Shown here: piece by piece, positions 15,930 to 26,700 of the stretch
Layout of the letters: every line of letters begins with the position of its first letter
Numbering within the stretch: the first letter of the stretch is position 1
From: Acidobacteriota bacterium
Lineage (GTDB): Bacteria; Acidobacteriota; Thermoanaerobaculia; Gp7-AA8
Direction: 5' to 3'
Length of the DNA stretch: 64,000 nt
Assembly (NCBI GenBank): GCA_021325515.1
Contig: JAJPHC010000013.1
Location: 250,001-314,000, forward strand
Position numbers and translations under genes: made by a program
Notes under the pieces: model-generated
Seen by the model: the letters and a program-made list of their open reading frames with translations, nothing else
Database searches by the model: none
What the model was told of the DNA's origin: nothing

Positions 15930-16942
15930 CGCGGCAGCTCGATGCTGACGTGAAAGCGCCCGTCGTTCTCGCCGGCCTGAAAGACGGCTTTTCCATCGGA
16001 GACCGTCTGCAGGCGTCCGCGCGCGTTCTTCATTCCGATGCCTTCTCCACTCTGATCGACGCGATCGGGATCGGCGGGATTGTCGATCACGATGCGCAGC
16101 ATGCCATCGCGAAGTGTCGCATCGATGTCGATGGTGCCGCCTTCCAGGACCGAGGCCACGCCGTGCCGCACGGCGTTCTCAACCAGCGGCTGCAGCAGCA
16201 GCGGCGGCACGAGACATTGTGCCGAGGCGTCATCGACGCGGATGTTCGTCTTCAAGCGCTCACCGAACCGCACTCTCTCGATGTCGAGGTAGCGCGTCAC
16301 GAGATCCATCTCCTCCGCCAGTGTGATTCGTTCCTGAGCGCCGAGCCGGAGGATGAGGCGAAAAAAATCGGCGAGCCTCTGCGCCATCTGCCGCGCGTCG
16401 TCGGGCCGTGAGCCGCACAGCGAGGCGACCGCGTTGAGGCTGTTGAAGAGGAAGTGCGGATCGACCTGCGCCTTGAACGCGCGCAACTCGGCCTCGCGCG
16501 CCAGCACGCGATAGCGCAGCGCCGCTTCCTCCGCTTCACGCGAGACCTCGATTTCCAGCACCAGGTACTGCACGGCGACCGTGGTGAGATAGAGCAGGAG
16601 TCCCAGCGCGAAGATCAGTTGATAGTTGATCTCGATCGGCGCGAAGCGCGTGCCGAGCGCGGCGATCCAGGACTTCCAGATCAGCACCCACAGCCCGCTC
16701 GCCGCGGCGGCGGAGCCGATCACCGCTGCTGCAATCGAGCTGCGATTCGCCGATTGCAGCGGCATCGCGCGGCAGAGGTAGCGCGAGGCGAGCCCGATGA
16801 AACCGAGGAGGAGCGAGGGAGGGAGAGCGGCCGCGGTGGCGAGGCCGATCGGAGTCTTCGCCGACAGAAGAAACACAGAGGAGGCGAGCGCCGCGATCGT
16901 GACCGCGGCGAACGCGTAGAGAGCCAGCTCGAGCCGTTTCAC
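15926..16942 (-). CDS. LytS-type membrane sensor histidine kinase
   Basis: This 338-aa kinase has four hydrophobic segments (about 5-25, 35-55, 70-95, 110-130). The phospho-acceptor motif is VDPHFLFNSLNAVASL, the N-box is PLVENAVRHGVA and the G-box is GIGMKNARGRL. The GTG start at 16940-16942 overlaps the LiaF-like stop (GTGA), so translation is coupled through the operon. It would phosphorylate the LytTR regulator that follows. In known Lia systems the LiaF protein inhibits the kinase. Here the kinase is of the LytS rather than the LiaS type. Confidence 0.9.
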   Translation of the reverse strand: MKRLELALYAFAAVTIAALASSVFLLSAKTPIGLATAAALPPSLLLGFIGLASRYLCRAMPLQSANRSSIAAAVIGSAAAASGLWVLIWKSWIAALGTRFAPIEINYQLIFALGLLLYLTTVAVQYLVLEIEVSREAEEAALRYRVLAREAELRAFKAQVDPHFLFNSLNAVASLCGSRPDDARQMAQRLADFFRLILRLGAQERITLAEEMDLVTRYLDIERVRFGERLKTNIRVDDASAQCLVPPLLLQPLVENAVRHGVASVLEGGTIDIDATLRDGMLRIVIDNPADPDRVDQSGEGIGMKNARGRLQTVSDGKAVFQAGENDGRFHVSIELPR

Positions 16943-17649
16943 GCCGTCACTTCCTTCGCGTTGCGGATCTCCACGCCGCCCATGATCGCGCTTCCGCGGA
17001 CGATCAGGCGCGGCCCGTCGCCTTCCGTCGGATTGCTCGTGCGATTCGATGAGCCGCCGAGAAGTCCGATCACGCGATTCTCGATCACCCAATCCTTCGG
17101 CACGCGCAACTCGATGCCGCCCCAGAACGCGACCACATCGACCTCGGCCATCGTCACGATCTTCGCGCTCGTGAGATTGATGTCGCAGCCGCCCATCACC
17201 GCGACGGCGTCGCCGCCGGCGAGATCCGCCGACGTCACCTGCGAGCCGTTGCCTCCCATCCATGCGAAGGTGTGGAAGCGCTCGCCGCTGCCGGAACCGC
17301 GCAGCGCCTGGCCGATCAGCGTCAGTCCGCCCGCGGTGATCAGCAGCGGCCAGAGGCCGAGGATCTTCCAGAAGCGGAAGTCGGGGACGAGAGGAATGCT
17401 CGGCATGAACATCAGCGCGACGCACATCCAGATGATGCCGCCGATCCACTGCCGGCGCGCGAGGTGCGCGAGCGAGGTGGCGACGAGGATCAGCGGCCAC
17501 CAGCGGAAGTAGTCGTGCGCATCGATGCGGCCGAGCTGATCGAGCCAGGCGATGAGGCCGAAGGCGAGGATCGAGAGGCCGGTGACGAGCGCCATCCACG
17601 GATTCTTGCGGCGGCGTGCCTCGCGGCGGATCGCGCGGTCATCCATCAT
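16939..17649 (-). CDS. LiaF-like membrane protein
   Basis: This 236-aa protein has four helices in residues 20-115 with the LiaF transmembrane-like repeat RWWPLILVATSLAHL and LWPLLITAGGLTLIG. A C-terminal LiaF-type beta domain follows (about 125-232: WMGGNGSQV, AVMGGCDINL, FWGGIELRVP, IMGGVEIRN). Such domains stack GG-containing beta turns and face the cytoplasm. ATG ATG at 17644-17649 is preceded by GGAGG. It overlaps the gene upstream by 11 bp and the kinase downstream by 4 bp. It probably modulates the LytS kinase. Confidence 0.88.
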   Translation of the reverse strand: MMDDRAIRREARRRKNPWMALVTGLSILAFGLIAWLDQLGRIDAHDYFRWWPLILVATSLAHLARRQWIGGIIWMCVALMFMPSIPLVPDFRFWKILGLWPLLITAGGLTLIGQALRGSGSGERFHTFAWMGGNGSQVTSADLAGGDAVAVMGGCDINLTSAKIVTMAEVDVVAFWGGIELRVPKDWVIENRVIGLLGGSSNRTSNPTEGDGPRLIVRGSAIMGGVEIRNAKEVTA

Positions 17650-18007
17650 GACGAACCTCCTCTCCTTCGCGGCGGCGCATCGTGCCGAACAGCGTGCGGA
17701 CGACCATCATCGCGCCGACGGCGATGATGAGCAGCGGCCATGACGAGTCGAATGTGAGATCCCACAGATGAAGCATCGTGGCCTGCAGCCAGAGGCCGAT
17801 GATGATCATCCAGACGCCGGACCACGGCCTGCGGCGATCGAGAAAGCGGGCCGCGCCGAAGGCCACGAGGAACATCGGCCAGTAGTGCTCGACGACGAAA
17901 TGAAAATCGGCGTAGCCGAGGCGGTCGAAGAGAAAGAGAGTGCCGACGGTGATGAGGAGGAGGCCCGTGAAGAGCTTCCCGCCGTCGATGTTTCTGATGT
18001 CGTTCAT
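17639..18007 (-). CDS. Small LiaF-type (DUF5668-like) membrane protein
   Basis: This 122-aa protein has only the membrane half of a LiaF protein: four helices (about 10-28, 35-60, 62-80, 88-108) with HYWPMFLVAFGAARFL and SSWPLLIIAVGAMMV. It lacks the beta domain. The tail is basic (RRREGEEVRHDG). A strong AGGAGG lies 5 nt before the ATG. It sits between two full LiaF-like proteins that flank it in the operon. It may form hetero-oligomers with them; this is inference. Confidence 0.85.
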   Translation of the reverse strand: MNDIRNIDGGKLFTGLLLITVGTLFLFDRLGYADFHFVVEHYWPMFLVAFGAARFLDRRRPWSGVWMIIIGLWLQATMLHLWDLTFDSSWPLLIIAVGAMMVVRTLFGTMRRREGEEVRHDG

Positions 18008-18039
18008 TGATTCCTCCTGTCGTGTGGAGCGCGAACGCG

Positions 18040-18738
18040 TCAATGTGCGGGCGAGGCGTCCGCACGCCATTCGCTTCTCGCGTTCTTGATTTCGATTCCG
18101 GACATGAGCACGGCGCCGCGCACGATGAGCCTGCGGCCGCCCGCGGTGGATGAGGCCTTGTTCTCGACGCCGCCCATGACCGGGAAGGCTTCGCAGAGGA
18201 CGTCCCAGCCGGGAGGGACACGCAGCGTGGTGCCGCCCCACATCGAGAGGACTTCGACGGCGACGGGCGTGCGGTCCTCTCCCGGCTCGCCGAGCTCGAG
18301 GTCCGCGCCGCCCATGAAGGAGACGATGCGATGGCCGTTGAGCTCATCGGGCGACACTTTCGATTTGCGTGTGGTCAACACGTTGACCATCGTGCCGCCG
18401 CCGGTGCCGGAGGGCCGGACGCCGAGTGCGCTCAGGACGATCATCGCGCCGGCGCCGATGAGGATCAGAGGCCAGAGCGAGAAGATCGTCCGGTGGGCAA
18501 CGTGCGGCAGGAGCAGCAGCGCGCCGAACGCGATGCAGACGATGCCGAGGCCGCGCCGCGTCGCGTCGGCGAGGTAGATCGCGCCGAGGAGGACGAGGAA
18601 CAGCGGCCAGTAGCGGAGGATGCGATCGGCGTCGAAGAGATCGAGGTTATCGAGAGTCAGAACGACGCCGAGCATCGTGAAGAAAAGTCCGGCGATCAGC
18701 TTTGCCGGGCCGGGGCGGGGTGTGACGATCGTTTCCAT
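18040..18738 (-). CDS. LiaF-like membrane protein
   Basis: This 232-aa first gene of the operon has four helices (about 14-32, 40-60, 62-80, 85-105) with RYWPLFLVLLGAIYL and LWPLILIGAGAMIVL. A LiaF-type beta domain follows (about 115-220: SFMGGADLELG, SMWGGTTLRVPPGWDV, PVMGGVENK). The design is the same as the gene at 16939, so the two are likely paralogues. A TAATCT box lies 6 nt before the ATG with no Shine-Dalgarno, so the operon transcript may be leaderless. Confidence 0.88.
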   Translation of the reverse strand: METIVTPRPGPAKLIAGLFFTMLGVVLTLDNLDLFDADRILRYWPLFLVLLGAIYLADATRRGLGIVCIAFGALLLLPHVAHRTIFSLWPLILIGAGAMIVLSALGVRPSGTGGGTMVNVLTTRKSKVSPDELNGHRIVSFMGGADLELGEPGEDRTPVAVEVLSMWGGTTLRVPPGWDVLCEAFPVMGGVENKASSTAGGRRLIVRGAVLMSGIEIKNARSEWRADASPAH

Positions 18739-18744
18739 GCCGCG

Positions 18745-18750
18745 AGATTA
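18745..18750 (-). promoter_or_regulatory. -10-like TAATCT at head of LiaF-like operon
   Basis: TAATCT (minus strand) ends 6 nt before the ATG at 18738. No Shine-Dalgarno is visible, and no good -35 was found. Confidence 0.35.
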
Positions 18751-18812
18751 CGGACGCGTTCGGCGTTCGTCTCGCGTCTGCCGGTGAGTGGTGGATGGCG
18801 GGGGGCGAACGG

Positions 18813-18840
18813 CGGAACCGGCGCGTGCGCCGGTTCCCGC
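18813..18840 (-). terminator. Strong GC hairpin after metalloprotease gene
   Basis: An 11-bp perfect inverted repeat (GGAACCGGCGC at 18814-18824 and its complement at 18827-18837) begins 3 nt after the stop codon (18841-18843) of the minus-strand protease gene. No U-tract follows, so it resembles the hairpin at 101-122. It is probably a transcript 3' end. Confidence 0.55.
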
Positions 18841-20802
18841 CTATTGCACGCCGGCGCGTAACTCGGAGATGTGAACCATCCTCACCTTCGTCGTGCCGGC
18901 CGTGATCGTCGGATCGGTATAGCTCAATGAAGTGAGACTGAGCGAGGAACGGGCGGCGTCGAGTGCGGTGCGGAGGTCGTTAATGTGCACAGCCCTGACC
19001 TTCGTGGTGTTGACCGTGATCGAAGGATCGGTGAAGTTGAAGTCATTCGCGACACCGCTGTTCGCCAGCTTCCGGAGAGCGTTGACCGCTGTCCGCAGTT
19101 CCGTGAGGTGCACCGCGCGGATCTTCGTCGACGTGGTGAGCGTGGGGTCAGTGAAGATCGTGGTCGTTGCGACGTCGGTGACGCTGAATGCGCCCGTCGC
19201 GCTCGCGCGGGCCTTGTAGAGATACGACGTGTTGGCGAGCGCGGTCGTATCGGTGCAGGTCACGGTCGGTGCGGTCGCCGTGCAGACCTGAGTGAAGTTG
19301 GTGCGATCCGAACTGCGGAACACCTGGTACTGCGTCGATCCGTCCGTCACGCCGCTGACGGCGCTCCACGTGACCGCGACCGAGGTCGAGCTGGATGCCG
19401 TGGCGGTGATGCTTGCGGGGGCGGCGAGTGTGCTCGCCGGATACAGCCTGGCCACGGCACTCGCGTCCCACGTCTGCAGCGCGGCGGAGAGACCGCTGGT
19501 GATGACGGCCGTCATGATCGCTGACGAAGAGCAGTCGTAGGTCGCGATCGTCGTGCAGAGGTCGCTGTTCTCACGCGTCTTGTCGGAGTGGCGGAAGCCG
19601 AGCGTGTGTCCTACTTCGTGAGTCACCGAGCTGTTGAAGTTGCCGACGGACAGGCTCGCAGGGATGCAGGCGCCTACGCCCTTGTTCATGCTCACATCAC
19701 CTTCGGTAGTCCTGTAAAACGACTGCCCCTCCACCGTCGTCTGGCCCGAGGACGAGGCCGAGGCGACACCGCCCAAACCGAGGACGCCGCCGGCGCAGGA
19801 GTAGTTCGGGATGCCGGAAGCCGACATGTCCTTCTCGAAGACGATGTTGTTGACGCTGTCGGCAGCCTCGAAGATGCCGTTCACATTCGCAGTCGTCGTG
19901 GTGAGGACGTAGTTCACATTCGAGTTGGCGTCTCCGTTCCACGAGGAGAACGCCGTGTTGATCGCGTCGCTGCCGCTGTTCGTCACGTTCGTCTCGGCGC
20001 TTCCACGGTTCCAGTTGACGGCGGTCGGGAAGGAGGGCCAGCGCGCACCGGGACCGTTCTCCACGCAGGCTTTGTCGGTGGCGGTGACGCCGGAGTTGCA
20101 GGGTGCAAATCCGACGGCATAGAGAGGCAGCGTGTACTGAAGCACGGTGCAGCCGCTGCATGTCTCCGGCGCCGTGCGCAATTTCGAACGGTGTGGCGGC
20201 GCCGGCGCGGAATCGACAGGCTCTGTGGCGATGACGTAGCCGGCGCTCGCGGGACGTGAGGCGACGACGTCCCGAATGTGTTTCATGAAGAGCTCCGCGT
20301 CGCGCACGCGTTCGCGGTGAACGCTTCCATCGATGTCCCAGCCGGTGATGTCGCTGGCGGTGCGGCGGACGATCTGGCGGCCTGCGTTGTCGGTGCTGAA
20401 GCCGAAGAGTCCGAGGCCGAAGTCAGTCGTCGCGTAGTTGCCATCGGGGCGGCGGTTGACGAAGAGGAGGACGCGGTCGCCGTCGATGAAGCGCGGCGCA
20501 CCCGGGATGACTTTGAATCTCGTCTTCTTCTCTTCGTCTTCGAGCACGCCGCCAGGGATGCGGACGGTGAAGCCGTCGCGAATCGCCCCGTCGCTCTTGA
20601 GAATGTCCTCTATCGCAAAGACCGTCACGGTCTCGATGCCGCGCTCGTCGGAATCCTCGGCGTGCGAGTGAAGCGCGCGGGCGATGACGATCGCATCGGC
20701 TTTGCGAATGAACACGTCGTCAGCCGGGACGACATACGTGGCGGCGGAAAGAGTGCTCGCCGACAGAACGACACCGAAGAAAAAGAGTACGCGTGCCTTC
20801 AT
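18841..20802 (-). CDS. Secreted matrixin-like metalloprotease with C-terminal repeat module
   Basis: This 653-aa protein starts with a signal peptide (1-20). A long N-terminal region follows (about 20-215), then a metzincin domain with HEVGHTLGFRH at 395-405, matching HExxHxxGxxH of matrixins. Cys pairs lie nearby (CSGC at 215-218). A fibronectin type III domain occupies about 458-550. The C-terminus (about 560-653) has three copies of a TDPxIT...TKVRxVHIxELR unit spaced about 38 residues apart, ending LRAGVQ. The same module ends two neighbouring secreted proteins. It is probably a surface or extracellular protease. SD-like GAGAGG precedes the ATG. Confidence 0.88.
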   Translation of the reverse strand: MKARVLFFFGVVLSASTLSAATYVVPADDVFIRKADAIVIARALHSHAEDSDERGIETVTVFAIEDILKSDGAIRDGFTVRIPGGVLEDEEKKTRFKVIPGAPRFIDGDRVLLFVNRRPDGNYATTDFGLGLFGFSTDNAGRQIVRRTASDITGWDIDGSVHRERVRDAELFMKHIRDVVASRPASAGYVIATEPVDSAPAPPHRSKLRTAPETCSGCTVLQYTLPLYAVGFAPCNSGVTATDKACVENGPGARWPSFPTAVNWNRGSAETNVTNSGSDAINTAFSSWNGDANSNVNYVLTTTTANVNGIFEAADSVNNIVFEKDMSASGIPNYSCAGGVLGLGGVASASSSGQTTVEGQSFYRTTEGDVSMNKGVGACIPASLSVGNFNSSVTHEVGHTLGFRHSDKTRENSDLCTTIATYDCSSSAIMTAVITSGLSAALQTWDASAVARLYPASTLAAPASITATASSSTSVAVTWSAVSGVTDGSTQYQVFRSSDRTNFTQVCTATAPTVTCTDTTALANTSYLYKARASATGAFSVTDVATTTIFTDPTLTTSTKIRAVHLTELRTAVNALRKLANSGVANDFNFTDPSITVNTTKVRAVHINDLRTALDAARSSLSLTSLSYTDPTITAGTTKVRMVHISELRAGVQ

Positions 20803-20898
20803 GGTTTGGACCTCTCACCATGGACGTTCTTGGACTTTGGTTAAGGCGAGTTTGCGCCTCGCGCCGTTACCTTGGCAAGCGACGGAGATCACAGATTT

Positions 20899-20925
20899 TT
20901 GACCCGGCGCCCGGGCGCCTATAAT
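20899..20925 (+). promoter_or_regulatory. Promoter TTGACC-N15-TATAAT with palindromic spacer
   Basis: TTGACC (20899-20904) and a consensus TATAAT (20920-20925) lie 17 nt before the ATG at 20943. The spacer contains a perfect 14-bp palindrome GGCGCCCGGGCGCC (20906-20919) that could bind a dimeric regulator on top of the promoter. The leader would be only about 10 nt with no Shine-Dalgarno. Confidence 0.6.
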
Positions 20926-20942
20926 CGGCTCAGCCGTCGTCC

Positions 20943-23302
20943 ATGAACAAGTCGAGAATCTGCCTTCTCTTCGCCACTGCGTTCGTCGTGTGTGCTGCGC
21001 CGCCGATGTTTGCGACGCGCCCCTTCGTCGTCGATCACGAGCTCGCGGTGCGGCTCGAAAAGGGAATCGCTCCGGGCGAAACGCTCGAGTTGCGAGACAT
21101 CGCGCTGATCGACGGGAATCCGGCCACGCTGACGCTCGAGCGGTTCGAGGTGTGGCGGCCCGACGCCGAGATCATCGTGTACGAAGCGGACGGGAAGTCG
21201 TTCCACAAGCTGCCGCGGCCCGACACGAAGTTCTACAAAGGGATGGTCAACGGCGATCGGGATTCGGTCGTTGAGATCTCCGTCGGAAGGAACGGCCGCA
21301 TCGCCGGAATGATCATGGCGAATGACCGGATCTTCACGATTGGCCGCGGAATCCCGCTGCACAACGGAGTGCGCGCGGCGAGACGCGATGACGATGTGAC
21401 GCCGATCGACAGGAGCGATCCGCTGCTGATCCGCGAATTCGATGACGTCGAGGATCTGGCGAACAACCCGCAGGCGGCGAACTGGCATTGCGATCTCGAC
21501 ACCTTCGGGATGGGCAGGATCCGGCGGCCGAGCGCAAATCCGGCGGCTGGCGGCGCGGCTTCCGATGCGGCTCCGGCTGCGGCTCCGACGGGAACGCCGG
21601 CGACGGGTGTCTCGTACTCTCTCAACCTCGCGGTGGAAACGGACGCGGAGTTGCGGGCGGCGTTCGTGAGCGATGCCGCGGAGCTGACCTATCTCCAGGG
21701 ATTGATCGCCGCGGCCTCGGTGATTTATCAGCGCGATCTGAACACGACCTTGACGATCGGCACCGTGCATCAGTGGACGAACGCGGCAACCGATCCGTGG
21801 ACGGTGACGACGGCCAGCACCACCGGTGCGGCGCTCGCCGAGCTCGGCGCGTACTGGCACAACAACTATTCCGGTGTGGCTCGCTCGTCGGTCGTCTTCA
21901 TGAGCGGCAAGTTGTTCAGCGGCGGCGTGGCGTGGATCGACACGCTTTGCAGCGGCGACTTCTTCTGCGGAAGTACAGGCTCGAGTTGCGGCAGCTCGAC
22001 CTACGCCAATTCGTATGCGGGCGGCTATGCCTTCTGCGGCTCGAGCGGCAGCGTGGCGACGACGACGCCGGATCCGACGCTCACGATCAACGGAACGCAG
22101 TTTGCCCTTCCTTCGGCCAATTACTGGCCGCTGCTCGAAGTCACGCACGAGCTCGGGCACAACGCCAATGGGCCGCACACGCATTGTGTCGCGGTCACCG
22201 CTTCGCAACGCACGCAATACGGCGTGGTGGATGGACGGACGTTCGTCGATCAATGCGCAAGCGGTGAGTGCTATGTGGGCTCGACGAGCGCGCCGGCCGA
22301 ATATGGCACGATCATGAGCTACTGCCATCTGATCGCGGCGAGCGGGTTTCCGGGATTTCGCGCGAGCCGGTACCGCTTCTACAAGATCGGAGAGATCAGC
22401 GAGCTGATGCTGGGCGATACCGCGGCGCGCTGCACGGATCAGGGAACGTCAACCTGCCGTCTGACGCAGGGGCTGGGCGACGGTACGTCAGGCTTGAACG
22501 CCACGATTACGATCGGCAGCAATCTCGCGTGCTCCGCTGGAAAGACTGCATCCGTGCCGGCCAATGCTTCGGCGACGTTCTCCTGGCAGATCACAGGTGG
22601 CAGCATCACGGCCGGCGCGGCGACGAATCAGATCACGTTCACACCATCGGCGCCGAGCGTTACGGTTACCGTGACCGTGAGCAACGCGAGCGGCTGCGCG
22701 ATCATCAATTCGGCGACTGCCAGCACGCAGTGCGGCGCGATCAGCGCGCCTGTGAATCTCGTCGCCTCCGCGAGCGGAACCTCGGTCACCGTTACCTGGA
22801 ACACGGTGTCGGGTGCGACGTCGTACAACGTCTACCGGTCGACGGACAATGTGAACTTCACTTCGTTCAATACGGCTGGCCCTCCGTTCGTACAGACGGG
22901 GCTTGCAGCGGACACGGCGTACATCTACAAGGTGCGCGCGTTCAATGGCGCCGAATCGGGCGACAGCAACAAGGACCTTGCGGAGACCACGGTCTTCGCG
23001 GCGACGACGGCCGGCACGACGAAGTTGTCCGCCGCCGACATCACCGCGTTGCGCACGGCAGTCAATGCAGTGCGCAAGCTCGCGAACGGCGGAGTCGCAA
23101 ACAACTTCGGCTTCACCGATGCGACGCTCACTCCCGGTACGACGAAGGTGCGGGGCATCCACATCACGGAATTGCGCTCGACGCTGGATGCGGCGCGGAG
23201 CACGCTCGGACTGACCGCGCTCAGCTACACCGATCCGGTCATTACGAACGGTTCCACGAAAGTGCGTGCCGTGCATGTGACGGACCTGCGAGCCGGAGTG
23301 CA

Positions 23303-23306
<4 letters not shown>
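20943..23306 (+). CDS. Secreted reprolysin-like metalloprotease with C-terminal repeat module
   Basis: This 787-aa protein starts with a signal peptide (to about 24) and a propeptide-like region (about 25-200). A metzincin domain of the M12B/reprolysin-like type follows, with [11 protein letters not shown] at 402-412 and many Cys ([15 protein letters not shown]). An Ig/PKD-like domain (about 520-598) and a fibronectin type III domain (about 600-690) come next. The tail (about 695-787) has three units of the type [13 protein letters not shown], ending LRAGVQ, as in the divergent matrixin gene. The gene overlaps YjbQ by 4 bp. A clear sigma70-type promoter lies upstream. Confidence 0.88.
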
Positions 23307-23725
<419 letters not shown>

Positions 23726-23733
23726 TGTGCGCG

Positions 23734-26700
23734 TCACTGCAGCGCAGTGCGCAGTTCCTGCGTCGCCGGCGCCCTGATGAAGTTCGGCGCGGCAGGGTCG
23801 GAGAAGATCGCGCCCGGCAAGCCCAGCGCCGTTCGCAGCCGGTTGATCGCGCTGCGCAGCTCCGTCACGTGAATTATCTTCGCAGTCACTCCGACCAGCG
23901 CGGGGTCGGTGAATTCTGACGCTGCAGTCCCCGCCGCGGCGAGCAGCGCATTCACGATGATTCGGAGCTCCGTGATGTGTACGGCGCGAATGGGCATTCC
24001 TGCGAGTGTGGAGTCGGTCAGTGTGAAGGTATGGGCGTAGTCGGTGGCGAAGCCTGTCAGCGCGTTGCCGGTCAGGACGGCGCGCACTCTGTAGATCACG
24101 GCGGAATTCGGGCCGGGGCCGGAGTCGGTGAACGTGAGAGACGCGGTGGTGCCGATCATCGAAAAACCGCCGCCGGCGCTGCGCCAGATCTCGAAGTGAT
24201 CTGCAGTGACCGGGAACGACCAGGTCAGCAGGACCGACGTTGGTGAAGTGCCCACTGCATTAAAGCCGGTGATCGCGGCACCAGCTTGTGTGATCGTCAC
24301 CGATGCCCCGCCGATCGTGACGGAGCCGGTTCGCGGGCTCGTGCTGGCGTTCGGCATCACGGTCACGTAAACGGTGCCGTTGCCGACGCCTGTGGTCAGC
24401 GTATTCAGCCACTGTGCGGTCGCCGACGCCTTCCAGCCGCAACCCGACTTTCCTGTGATTGCGATCTGCAGAGTTTCGCCGGCCGCGCCGATCGAAAACG
24501 AGGCCGGAGATGGGGTCACAGCCGCGTTCGTACAATCGATGGTCGCAATTGCGTAGTCGTACAGAATTCCGGAGCTGGCATCAGCCTGTACGATCGTGTG
24601 CTGCCGCACGCCATCCGGCGAAAAGAAATGCCACCGCCCGCGCGTCTGCCAGGCAGTGCCGCCATTGTTCATGGACGGCAGGAGGGAACTGCCCTGAAAC
24701 GTCAGGAAATCCGGCGTGTAGTAGTGGATTTCCTGATCGGTGCGGGGAGGTGCGCCATATCCGCCCTGATACGAGGGAAGAATCGCGACGGATCCGAATG
24801 CCGTGGAATGCGCCGCCCACCGGATGCGGGTGTCGCGGTCAAAGGCGCCTACATAACGCATGTCCGTCGTGCTGTCGCCGGTCGAGCGGAACACATTGCC
24901 GCACGGTGTGTAGATCCGCGTGCCGTCGTCGGAGAACCAGACGTTCCCGCACATCGCATAGTTGCCGTGGTATGGCGAGTCGGACACATAGCGCGCCGTG
25001 CCGCCGGTCGTGTCGTACTTTTCGATGTCGCTCGGCGACAGGCCATTGTCGGCGGCATAAATCCACGAGCCTCCCGGATGCAGGCGTCCGACAGTGCCGG
25101 CGTAGAGTTGATTTCCAGTGTGCTGAGTTTCCGTGTTCGTCGCGATATTGACGCAGCGAAGAGTCTGCCACTGATCACGCCGCGGAAACGCATAGACGTA
25201 GCCGTTCCCGGCGAGCACGATGTCGAGCACGTCCGTGCTGACATTGAGCGTCTTCACGAGCACTCCGTCGACGAGATTCACGTACGAGATGAAGCCGTCA
25301 TGACCAACGGCAGCGTAATTGCCGTCCGGCGAGACGGAAACGGAAGTGGCAGGGTGCTCGAGGAGGACCGTCGTCAGCGTTTGTGCCGGAATGCGGAAGA
25401 TGCGCAGCGCATAGGGATCGTCAGCCACCGCGACGATGGCGTCCAGCGTTGGCGAATACTCGGCATCGATGACGCGGAAGGGGAGCGGCAGGAGAGCCGG
25501 GATCGTGACCGGTCCGGGCTGAGTAGCAGCATCCTGCGTTATGGTGATCGTCTGATCTCCGACGTGCAGCGTTCCGCTCCGTTGCGAGGTCGTGTCGTTC
25601 GCCTTCACCGAAACGGCGACCTTTCCATTTCCCACACCGGTCGACTTGCTGTCGAGCCATCCGTCGCTGACCGTCGTCGTCCAGCCGCATCCTGTCGATC
25701 CTGTGACGTCGAACGACAGCGTGCCGCCGGCTGCGCCGATCGTGGCTGACGCCGGCGTCACGGAAATCTGCACTGAGCCGCAGTCGACCGTCAGGAGCCC
25801 GTAGTCGCTGACGATGCCGGAAGAGGCGTCGGCCTGGACGACGATGTATTGTCTGCTGCCGTCCGCATTGAAGAAGATCCAGCGCCCTCTCGAAGCCGAA
25901 GTCTTTCCCTCCGAGATAAACGAGGGGAGAACGGCCTTGCCGGTGTAGAGGAGAGAATCGTGCGCGTAGTAGTGAATCTCGCCGGCTCCCGACGTGGAGG
26001 TGGGAAGAACGGCTACGCGATTCGACTGGAGATCGTGAGCCACCCATTGAATGCTCGACTCCTGCGAGAGCTTGCCGCCGTAGCGGATGTCGAGATCGGC
26101 GCTCGCCGCAGCACGGAAGGTGTTGCCGCACGCAGTGTAGAGGCGCAGACCGTCGGCGGAGATCCACACATTGCCACAGAAGGCGAAATCGCCGTGATAG
26201 ACCGAGTCGTATGCGTAGGTCGCCTGGCCGCTCTTGATGTCGAAGCGAATGACATCATCCGGCGACACATAACGGTCCGCTCCGTAAATGCGGTCGCCTG
26301 ACGGATGGAGGCGTGCGGCGGCGGGAGTGCGCCACGAATACGTCGAGGTTGAAGCGCCGGTCGTGAGGTTGATCGAGCGGACATAGCCATCCGTACTGAA
26401 GACGTACGCGAATCCATTTCCGCCGTGGATGATGTCGGTGACATTCACTCCGACGGCGACTGTCTGGATCAGCGTCATCGTCGTCAGGTTGATCTCGGAG
26501 AACCAGCCGTTATGTCCGACCGCGGCGCGCGTTCCGTCCGGACTGACACCGACGCACGTCGCGCCCAGCGGCAGATTGACGTCGTAGCTCACACCGGTGT
26601 CAGGGTAATAGGCGGTCAGTTGATACGGCGTCACACGGACGGCGATGATCGCGTTCAGCGAAGTCGAAAACTCGGCGTCCTTCACCCGGAACGGCAGGAC

